Below are positions 1-5,549 of a DNA stretch of 6,568 bases, in pieces. Location: assembly GCA_015492875.1 (NCBI GenBank), contig WGEI01000159.1, positions 1 through 6,568 on the forward strand, written 5' to 3'. Below the pieces are notes generated by a model, which saw only the letters and a program-made list of their open reading frames with translations, was not told the DNA's origin and ran no database searches. Origin of the DNA: Anaerolineae bacterium. GTDB lineage: Bacteria; Chloroflexota; Anaerolineae; Aggregatilineales; Phototrophicaceae. The position numbers and the translations under genes are program-made. The stretch's first letter is position 1, and each line of letters begins with the position of its first letter.

Positions 1-41
1 GCATTAGGCATGCGCAACCGAATAACCCATTAAGGTGGTTA

Positions 42-100
42 TTTGATGGCACATACAACACAGCATCTTGTGGTTGCGATATACCTGTGTTTGCATCAAA
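42..100. repeat. Long imperfect inverted repeat (stem-loop)
   Basis: TTTGATG (42-48) is complementary to CATCAAA (94-100). After a one-base bulge, CA (50-51) pairs with TG (92-93). After a 5-nt internal bulge, AACACAG (57-63) pairs with CTGTGTT (85-91). That makes about 16 base pairs closing a 21-nt loop (64-84). No T-run follows on either strand, so it is not an ordinary terminator. Its role is unknown. Confidence 0.55.
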
Positions 101-113
101 AGCCCTTTGCATG

Positions 114-140
114 AAAAAACCCCGAACACGATGTTCGGGG
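114..140 (-). terminator. Rho-independent terminator
   Basis: Read on the minus strand, a perfect 9-bp stem (CCCCGAACA, loop TCG, TGTTCGGGG) is followed at once by six T. The stem arms are at 132-140 and 120-128 and the T-run is at 114-119. There is no T-run on the other side, so it works for leftward transcription only. It is the first good terminator after hemL and probably ends the hem message; it would also end any RNA started at the promoter at 250-278. Confidence 0.9.
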
Positions 141-243
141 CTGATACACTCAACCAATTAACCTAACACAAAACCGCCGAACATCACTCGTGTCGGAAAA
201 ACATACAACAACACATCATAATAGCGGTGATTTGGGTTATCAT
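114..243 (-). ncRNA. Candidate small RNA between promoter and terminator
   Basis: This is an inference from signals, not a recognised family. A promoter-like element with a predicted start near 243 and a strong terminator ending at 114 bracket about 130 nt with self-complementary segments. ACCGC (minus, 228-224) pairs with GCGGT (177-173), extended after a 2-nt bulge by CAAA/TTTG. A hairpin CCGACA/TGtTCGG spans 196-177 with a 7-nt loop. It does not look like 4.5S/SRP RNA, tmRNA, RNase P RNA or a riboswitch I know. It could instead be the untranslated 3' end of the hem message or a leader for a gene left of the window. Confidence 0.3.
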
Positions 244-249
244 ATCAGC
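140..249. repeat. Inverted repeat GCTGATA ... TATCAGC enclosing smaller stems
   Basis: GCTGATA at 140-146 and TATCAGC at 243-249 are perfect complements. Inside them AACC (152-155) can pair with GGTT (235-238), then the ACCGC/GCGGT helix and the hairpin at 177-196 follow. The left arm abuts the terminator stem and the right arm abuts the TATAAT hexamer. Confidence 0.5.
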
Positions 250-278
250 ATTATACCATTCAACACAGATGATGTAAT
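250..278 (-). promoter_or_regulatory. Candidate extended -10 (sigma-70-like) promoter
   Basis: On the minus strand, ATTACA (273-278, 4 of 6 to the -35 consensus) is followed by a 17-nt spacer and a perfect TATAAT (250-255). A TG lies one base upstream of the -10 (257-258), the extended -10 arrangement. A start would be expected near 243, about 105 nt before the terminator stem. No protein gene is evident directly downstream. AT-rich intergenic DNA can give such matches by chance. Confidence 0.5.
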
Positions 279-386
279 CTAGAAAACAGCATACCCCTTT
301 ATCGAGTTTTTGTCACTCGGTAATTTGCACAAGGTTTCACCAACCTGTCCATTAATATAAGTGTTCGTTTATATCTCGCTTTGCCG

Positions 387-1682
387 CTATATGATACGCA
401 TAATCCCTTGCGCTTGTTCGAGGGTGTAGTTGATGTCAGCCTCGCTGTGGGCGCTGCTCATAAAGCCTGCTTCAAATTGGCTCGGTGCAAAGTAAACGCC
501 TCTTTCCAACATGGCATGGAAGTATCGGCTATAGCGTTCGGTGTCTGCATATTGTTTCGCTGTAGCATAGTCCTTGATATTGGCATCTTGTGATTTTAAG
601 AAATACATGCCAAACATAGAGCCTTCATAAGTAACTTGTACAGGAATGCCCTTTTCTTTTGCACACGCTCTTAAACCCTCTGCCAGTTGTGCGGTTTTTT
701 GCGCTATTTCCTCAAACACGCCTTCTTGTTTCAATATGCGTATCGTACTTAGCCCCGCTATCATCGCCAGCGGGTTTCCTGATAGCGTTCCGGCTTGGTA
801 CATCGGGCCAGCAGGAGCAACGTACTCCATGATTTCGCACTTTCCACCATAAGCGCCAACGGGCAAACCACCGCCAATTACTTTTCCCAGACAGGTAATA
901 TCCGGCTGCAAATTCCAACGCTCTTGTGCACCACCTATAGCTACTCTGAAGCCAGTCATCACTTCATCCAAAATAAACAATGCACCGTATTGGTGGCAAA
1001 GTTCTTGTAGCCCTACTAGATAGCCATCTTCTGGCAAAACAAAGCCCATATTGGCGGCTATCGGCTCAACAATAACGCCCGCTATGTCTTCTGGATATTG
1101 TTCAAACAGGTTTTTTACTGCCTCAAGGTTGTTGTATGGAGCGATGAGGGTGTCTGCTGTGGTCGCTGGAGGTACACCCGGCGAATCCGGCAGCCCCAAT
1201 GTGGCAACACCACTTCCCGCCTGTACCAGCAGCAAATCAGCATGACCATGGTAACATCCAGCAAATTTGATAATTTTGTTTCGTTTGGTATAAGCGCGGG
1301 CGAGGCGCAGGGCGCTCATTGTGGCTTCTGTACCACTATTGACGAAACGTATCATTTCGATATTGGGCATTGTTTCGATGACCAGTGCCGCCAACTCATT
1401 TTCCAGCGCAGTTGGTGTACCATAGCTTGTGCCGCGCTCTAATGTTTGTTTGAGTGCTTCCACTACATCAGGATGAGCATGTCCCAAAACAAGAGGCCCC
1501 CAAGAGAGTATATAGTCAATGTAGCGATTGCCATCCTCATCCCACATATATGCGCCTTCGCCACGGGCGATAAATCTAGGTGTTCCGCCCACGCTGCCAA
1601 ATGCTCGCACTGGACTGTTGACCCCGCCGGGGATAAGCGTTTTTGCGCGTTCGAATAAGCGTTCGGATTGCTCAGTTTTCAT
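387..1682 (-). CDS. hemL: Glutamate-1-semialdehyde 2,1-aminomutase
   Basis: PLP-dependent transfer of the amino group within glutamate-1-semialdehyde, giving 5-aminolaevulinate; a partner of HemA. The protein has 431 residues, the usual length. It is a class-III aminotransferase fold. VNSGTEA (114-120) is the phosphate-binding loop, GCYHGH (142-147) stacks on the cofactor, LDEVMTGFR (238-246) contains Asp239 contacting the pyridine nitrogen, and CLGKVIGGGLPVGAYGG (264-280) contains the Schiff-base Lys267. The N-terminal IPGGVNSPVRAF (17-28) is specific to this aminomutase rather than to acetylornithine or GABA transaminases. The start ATG is preceded by AAGGGA (1690-1695) at 7 nt, and this site overlaps the hemE stop. 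It is the last gene of the operon; the TAG stop is followed by about 245 nt before the terminator. Confidence 0.98.
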   Translation of the reverse strand: MKTEQSERLFERAKTLIPGGVNSPVRAFGSVGGTPRFIARGEGAYMWDEDGNRYIDYILSWGPLVLGHAHPDVVEALKQTLERGTSYGTPTALENELAALVIETMPNIEMIRFVNSGTEATMSALRLARAYTKRNKIIKFAGCYHGHADLLLVQAGSGVATLGLPDSPGVPPATTADTLIAPYNNLEAVKNLFEQYPEDIAGVIVEPIAANMGFVLPEDGYLVGLQELCHQYGALFILDEVMTGFRVAIGGAQERWNLQPDITCLGKVIGGGLPVGAYGGKCEIMEYVAPAGPMYQAGTLSGNPLAMIAGLSTIRILKQEGVFEEIAQKTAQLAEGLRACAKEKGIPVQVTYEGSMFGMYFLKSQDANIKDYATAKQYADTERYSRYFHAMLERGVYFAPSQFEAGFMSSAHSEADINYTLEQAQGIMRII

Positions 1683-1693
1683 GGCCGCTTCCC

Positions 1694-2749
1694 TTATTTT
1701 GTCGCTTGATATTCATGTACAAAGTCAACCAGCCGCCGCACGTTATCTACAGGCGTTTGGGGTAAAATACCATGCCCCAGATTGAATATATGACCAACTT
1801 TTCCCGCTGCTTCATCTAACACATATTGCGCACGTTGGCGTAGTGCATCCCAGTCTGCTAATAGCGTGATGGGGTCAAGGTTGCCTTGTATTGCTACATC
1901 ATCGCCCAATCTTCGCCATGCTTCGCCGAGTGGGATGCGCCAATCGAGGCCAATGACCTCCCCGCCAGCTTCTTTGATAAGCTCTAACATGCCAGCTGTA
2001 CCTGTACCAAAGTGAATAATGGGCACGTCCGCTTGTTTCGCTATCGCTATTGCTTTCTGCGTATAGGGCAATACATATTGCTGATAGTCGTAAGGCGAGA
2101 GTTGCCCCACCCAGCTATCAAATAGCTGCAGTACCTGCGCGCCCGCTGCCGCCTGTGTCTTAAGGTATTGGCCCACAACGGTGCTCAGCTTATTCATAAG
2201 CCGCTGCCAGATTTGCGGCTCATTCATCATCAGGGCTTTCACGCGCGCATGATTTCTACTCCCGCCCCCTTCTATAGCATAGGATGCCAGCGTATAGGGC
2301 GCACCACTGAAGCCAATCAGGGGAATGCCTCGCATATCTAATTCCGTACGCGCCAACCGAATCGCATCTAATGTAAAATGTAGCGTTTCCTCTGGTGGCA
2401 ATACCCGCAAACGCTCAACATCTTCTGCTGTGCGCAGTGGATTATGTAAAACAGGCCCTTCGCCTTTAACAAATTCTAGTGATAGTCCCATGCCTTCTAG
2501 CGGCGGCAGAATATCAGCAAAGATAATCGCTGCATCTAGGTCAAATGCCTTTATCGGTTGAAGCGTCACTTCACAAGCTAATTCAGGAGACTTTATCATC
2601 TCAAGAATGGTGTATTTTTCACGCAATGCCCGGTATTCGGCCATATAACGCCCCGCTTGCCGCATTAACCAAATAGGCGTTGTATCAACAGGCAACCGGT
2701 TAACCGCTCGCAAAAAGCGGCTCTTGATCTGTGTTTGTGTATGCGTCAT
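1694..2749 (-). CDS. hemE: Uroporphyrinogen decarboxylase
   Basis: Removes the four acetate carboxyls of uroporphyrinogen III to give coproporphyrinogen III, without a cofactor. The protein has 351 residues, normal for the family. The N-terminal signature WLMRQAGRYMAEYR (27-40) carries the two substrate-binding arginines, Arg30 and Arg34. FADIL contains the key Asp79. GFSGAPYTLASY (146-157) ends in the conserved Tyr157. LFDSWVG (209-215) supplies Ser212, and NLGHGI (323-328) supplies His326. The start ATG is preceded by GAGG (2755-2758) at 5 nt, a good ribosome binding site. It lies 18 nt after hemB and 11 nt before hemL. Its inclusion commits the operon product to the coproporphyrinogen branch. 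Confidence 0.98.
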   Translation of the reverse strand: MTHTQTQIKSRFLRAVNRLPVDTTPIWLMRQAGRYMAEYRALREKYTILEMIKSPELACEVTLQPIKAFDLDAAIIFADILPPLEGMGLSLEFVKGEGPVLHNPLRTAEDVERLRVLPPEETLHFTLDAIRLARTELDMRGIPLIGFSGAPYTLASYAIEGGGSRNHARVKALMMNEPQIWQRLMNKLSTVVGQYLKTQAAAGAQVLQLFDSWVGQLSPYDYQQYVLPYTQKAIAIAKQADVPIIHFGTGTAGMLELIKEAGGEVIGLDWRIPLGEAWRRLGDDVAIQGNLDPITLLADWDALRQRAQYVLDEAAGKVGHIFNLGHGILPQTPVDNVRRLVDFVHEYQATK

Positions 2750-2767
2750 GCCATCCTCATATCGCGG

Positions 2768-3787
2768 CTAGCTATTGAGCCACTTTGCCGCCTCTTTAGC
2801 AAAATAGGTCAAAATCATATCTGCTCCAGCGCGCTTAATGCACATTAAACTTTCCAGCGCAGTTTTCTCTAAATTGAGCCAGCCCTGCTGTGCAGCAGCA
2901 TGAATCATCGAATATTCTCCACTTACTTGATAAGCCGCCGTAGGCAGATTATAGCTTTGGCGTAAAGCCGCTAGAATGTCCAAGTAGGGCAGGGCAGGCT
3001 TCACCATCAAAATATCTGCCCCTTCTTTGACATCTAGTGCGATTTCCTTAAGTGCTTCTCGGCGATTAGCTGGGTCCATTTGGTAGGTGCTACGGTCGCC
3101 AAAGCTGGGTGGGCTTTCTGCTGCATCGCGGAATGGGCCATAGAAGTTACTGGCATATTTAGCGGCATAGCTCATAATAGCCACGTGCTCTAAACTGTGG
3201 CTATCTAAGGCTGCTCTTATCACCTCCACCATGCCATCAATCATGCCTGATGGAGCGATAACATCTGCACCAGCTTCCGCATGAACGACGGCTGCTTGTC
3301 CAAGCAACTCTAGTGTCGGGTCATTGAGCAAATAGCCGTGCGGCAAATTAGGGGTATAGTGCTCGCTATCTGGGGTATTGATAATGCCACAGTGCCCATG
3401 GTCGGTATACTCACAAAAGCACATATCAGAGATAACCACAAGTTCTGGTACGGCATCTTTAATTGCGTGAATGGCTTGCGGCACAATGCCCTGCGGATTA
3501 TAGTTTTCGCTCCCACAGGTATCTTTTTTGTCGGGAATACCGAACAGAATAACTGACGGAATACCTAGCGCAGCAACTTGCCGTGCTTCTTCTGCTATGT
3601 CTTTCAACGTTAACTGGTATTGCCCAGGCATGGAGTTAATCGGACGTTTTTCACCGCTTTCGCGGATGAATAGCGGATAGATGAAATCATCTGGTGTGAG
3701 TGTCGTTTCGCGCACCATTCGGCGCAGGGCTACAGTTCGCCGTAGCCTGCGTGGTCTTAATTGTAATGAGGCATGTTTTGGGGTCAT
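2768..3787 (-). CDS. hemB: Porphobilinogen synthase (ALA dehydratase), zinc type
   Basis: Condenses two 5-aminolaevulinates to porphobilinogen in the cytoplasm, normally as an octameric TIM barrel. The protein has 339 residues, slightly longer than the usual 320-330. The N-terminal arm carries RPRRLRR (11-17). The metal site is DMCFCEYTDHGHCG (121-134), with Cys123, Cys125 and Cys133 forming the three-cysteine zinc ligand set, so this is predicted to be a zinc enzyme rather than the aspartate-rich magnesium type. The two Schiff-base lysines are Lys210 in SYAAKYAS and Lys263 in MVKPALPYLD. APSGMIDGMV (178-187) is the conserved substrate-loop region. The ATG overlaps the hemD stop; the upstream GAGAG stretch (3795-3800) is only a weak ribosome binding site, so translation probably depends on coupling to hemD. 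The TAG stop is 18 nt before hemE. Confidence 0.98.
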   Translation of the reverse strand: MTPKHASLQLRPRRLRRTVALRRMVRETTLTPDDFIYPLFIRESGEKRPINSMPGQYQLTLKDIAEEARQVAALGIPSVILFGIPDKKDTCGSENYNPQGIVPQAIHAIKDAVPELVVISDMCFCEYTDHGHCGIINTPDSEHYTPNLPHGYLLNDPTLELLGQAAVVHAEAGADVIAPSGMIDGMVEVIRAALDSHSLEHVAIMSYAAKYASNFYGPFRDAAESPPSFGDRSTYQMDPANRREALKEIALDVKEGADILMVKPALPYLDILAALRQSYNLPTAAYQVSGEYSMIHAAAQQGWLNLEKTALESLMCIKRAGADMILTYFAKEAAKWLNS

Positions 3788-4581
3788 GAGGTTTCTCTCT
3801 CAAAATACTGCTTGACTGTAGTAACCAAGCCTTCTGCCGTATAGCGTTCGGCAGAAACAATTGTTTGAAAACTGCATTTACTGGCAGCAGAGGCCGTCGT
3901 TGGGCCAATGCAAAAGCAGGGTATCTGTAGCGCCTCTTCAATGGTTTGCTCACTCGCCCCTTCATTCTCTAAGCGCTTTAGGCAATTTCTTACAGCGGAT
4001 GGACTGGCGAATGTCCATCCGTCAATTTGACTTGCTTTCAATAGCGCTATGACATTATCCCCGCCTGTACCGCAGATAGTCCTATATGCTGTCACCACCG
4101 TAACATGGCATCCCATTTGCTCTAATGTTTGCGCCAATTCTGGTCTAGCGATTTCGGATTGAGGGAGAAATATCCGCCCCATATCGCCCGCCTTCATACG
4201 GCTTAATGCTGAAGCCAAGTCTTTTGCCGTAAAGCCTTCGGATAATGTCAAAACGCGCCCGCCTAGCATTTCAGCGGCGATGTCCGCCGTTTTAGGTCCA
4301 ATACAGGCGATAATGGGAAAAGCATCCGGCCATTGTATACCTAATGCCGTTAATCTTTGGTGAAGTGCATAAACCGTATTACTGCTTGTCAATGCTAGCC
4401 AATCGAATTGTTCAAGCTGCTGTAAAGCTGCATCCAGCTGTGTGGTGTCTTCTGGTGGAGCAATATCGATACAGGGATACACAACATGGATAGCTTGTTG
4501 GGCTTCTAATAGCTCTATAAGGCTTTGATTCTGATGTGGGGCGCGCGTTACAACGATATGCTTGCCTTGCAAACTGCTCAT
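3784..4581 (-). CDS. hemD: Uroporphyrinogen-III synthase
   Basis: Cyclises hydroxymethylbilane with inversion of ring D to give uroporphyrinogen III. The protein has 265 residues, the usual size for a stand-alone enzyme; there is no fused CobA-type methyltransferase. This family diverges strongly, and identity rests on scattered weak motifs plus position: an N-terminal VTR (11-13), the hinge-region LTSSNTV (64-70), VTAYRT (163-168), FASPSAV (191-197), CIGPTTA (224-230) and the C-terminal AERYTAEGL (244-252). These are the expected elements of the two-domain bilobed fold. The start ATG overlaps the hemC stop and is preceded by a strong ribosome binding site, GGAGG at 4586-4590. Its own TGA overlaps the hemB ATG. 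Lying between hemC and hemB makes the call very likely despite the low motif content. Confidence 0.94.
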   Translation of the reverse strand: MSSLQGKHIVVTRAPHQNQSLIELLEAQQAIHVVYPCIDIAPPEDTTQLDAALQQLEQFDWLALTSSNTVYALHQRLTALGIQWPDAFPIIACIGPKTADIAAEMLGGRVLTLSEGFTAKDLASALSRMKAGDMGRIFLPQSEIARPELAQTLEQMGCHVTVVTAYRTICGTGGDNVIALLKASQIDGWTFASPSAVRNCLKRLENEGASEQTIEEALQIPCFCIGPTTASAASKCSFQTIVSAERYTAEGLVTTVKQYFERETS

Positions 4582-5537
4582 GCCCCCTCCAAAAGCGCTT
4601 GAGCGCCTTGTGCAAAAGCCTCTTGCGCAAGGTGTTCTCCCAGCTTTGTTGCCGCTATTAGTTGTTCTTCATAAGTGCCGCTCAATGCCATTGTTTCAGT
4701 AACATCGATACGCTGTGTACCATCTTCCGCTAATACGCGCCCGCGCAGTGTCAACGATGCTCCATTAAGCTGCCCCAATGCGGCTACTGGCACACTGCAT
4801 CCGCCACCCAGCCCCGCCAGAAAAGCGCGCTCGGCGGTTACGGCGAGGCATGTGGGTTTATGTTCAATTGACATTAACATAGATACGAGTTGGCCATCAT
4901 CACAGCATTGTACAGCCAGTGCTCCTTGACCAGGTGCGGGGAGCATCACATCAAGCGGTAAAATTTCCGCTGCGTCCGCCAGCCTTCCCAGTCTCTCTAA
5001 ACCGGCTTTAGCCAAAATTGACGCTTGATAAGGGCTATTTTCGCCCATCACTTTGGCGATGCGGGTATCGACATTGCCGCGAATATCGATGATATTCAAA
5101 TCCGCCCGCACTGCCCGTAGTTGCGTAGCGCGACGACGACTGCTTGTGCCAATAGTTGCGCCTTGAGGTAGTGTAGCTAAACGATAAGGCCCTTGTGTGA
5201 TGAGTGCATCTTCCACGGCGGCGCGCAATGGTATTGCGCCGATAGTCAAACCTGCGGGCATCTCTGTCGGCAAGTCTTTCAGGCTATGCACTGCGCAATC
5301 AATTTCCCCGCTGAGCAGCGCTTGCTCTAGTTCTGCGGTGAATAGGCCTTTCCCGCCGATGAGCGGCAATGGCGTATCTAACACACGGTCTCCCTGTGTG
5401 GTGATAATTTTCACCTCAGTCTCAATATGCGGATTTGCCGCCCGCAGCATTTTGGCGACATGTTCCGTTTGCCATCGTGCCAGCGCTGATTTTCGCGTTC
5501 CCAGCTTAATGATGGTTTTGCCCGTATTTACTGTCAT
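4578..5537 (-). CDS. hemC: Porphobilinogen deaminase (hydroxymethylbilane synthase)
   Basis: Polymerises four porphobilinogens into hydroxymethylbilane in the cytoplasm, using a covalently bound dipyrromethane primer. With the ATG at 5537 the protein has 319 residues, normal for the family. Visible features: GTRKSALA (13-20), GGKGLFT (61-67), HSLKDLPTE with catalytic Asp88 (84-92), the arginine-rich substrate site TSSRRRATQL (131-140), IRGNVDTR (152-159), PAPGQGALA (200-208), and GLGGGCSVPVA with cofactor-binding Cys247. An in-frame GTG at 5546 would add three residues, but it lies inside the likely ribosome binding site GGTGAG (5542-5547), which sits 4 nt before the ATG; I therefore prefer the ATG. 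The TGA stop overlaps the hemD ATG (ATGA), implying translational coupling. The function is secure; only the start is open. Confidence 0.97.
   Translation of the reverse strand: MTVNTGKTIIKLGTRKSALARWQTEHVAKMLRAANPHIETEVKIITTQGDRVLDTPLPLIGGKGLFTAELEQALLSGEIDCAVHSLKDLPTEMPAGLTIGAIPLRAAVEDALITQGPYRLATLPQGATIGTSSRRRATQLRAVRADLNIIDIRGNVDTRIAKVMGENSPYQASILAKAGLERLGRLADAAEILPLDVMLPAPGQGALAVQCCDDGQLVSMLMSIEHKPTCLAVTAERAFLAGLGGGCSVPVAALGQLNGASLTLRGRVLAEDGTQRIDVTETMALSGTYEEQLIAATKLGEHLAQEAFAQGAQALLEGA
4586..4590 (-). promoter_or_regulatory. hemD ribosome binding site
   Basis: GGAGG on the minus strand, 4 nt before the hemD ATG and inside the last codons of hemC. A 7-bp hairpin (4592-4609) lies immediately upstream. 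It is strong enough for independent initiation in addition to coupling through the ATGA overlap. Confidence 0.75.
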
Positions 5538-5541
5538 GAAG

Positions 5542-5547
5542 CTCACC
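5542..5547 (-). promoter_or_regulatory. hemC ribosome binding site that decides the start
   Basis: GGTGAG on the minus strand, 4 nt before the ATG at 5537. It contains the alternative in-frame GTG (5544-5546), which has no comparable site upstream, so this element favours the ATG. Confidence 0.65.
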
Positions 5548-5549
5548 GT

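Larger units (their letters stand above)
1..386. other. Non-coding region downstream of hemL
   Basis: No recognisable protein or tRNA/rRNA gene lies here. It holds a minus-strand terminator (114-140), a candidate minus-strand promoter (250-278), nested inverted repeats between 140 and 249, and a long imperfect hairpin at 42-100. Between 279 and 386 I see only two weak hairpins: CGAGT/ACTCG at 303-319, and an imperfect GGTT/AACC stem at about 329-348. Neither has a T-run, so neither looks like a terminator. Two short frames remain open to the left edge but match nothing I know. Confidence 0.8.

Noticed and set aside
2..112. Minus-strand frame open to the left edge, beginning MQRAFDANTGISQ
   Set aside because: It starts immediately after the terminator T-run, has no ribosome binding site, matches no family I recognise and is only 37 codons inside the window. 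It overlaps the hairpin at 42-100, which explains its sequence equally well.
3..161. Plus-strand open frame of about 52 codons ending at 159-161
   Set aside because: It runs straight through the terminator stem of the opposite strand, its only in-window ATG is late, and it shows no recognisable motif. It could be the tail of a gene from the left, but there is nothing to support that.
303..319. CGAGT/ACTCG hairpin considered as a hemL-proximal terminator
   Set aside because: Only five pairs and no following T-run on the minus strand; the structure at 114-140 is far better.
2746..2760. Four-codon frame (MRMA) between hemB and hemE whose stop overlaps the hemE ATG
   Set aside because: Its codons are made of the hemE ribosome binding site itself, and it has no site of its own. 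Likely chance.
4412..4630. Second minus-strand frame across the hemC/hemD junction, and similar overlapping frames such as 712-918 and 3687-3965
   Set aside because: These lie in alternate frames of well-supported hem genes and show no motif or ribosome binding site; they are by-products of coding composition.
4624..4633. CTTGCGCAAG palindrome in hemC
   Set aside because: A 10-base perfect palindrome without a loop inside conserved coding sequence; expected by chance and not repeated elsewhere in the window.
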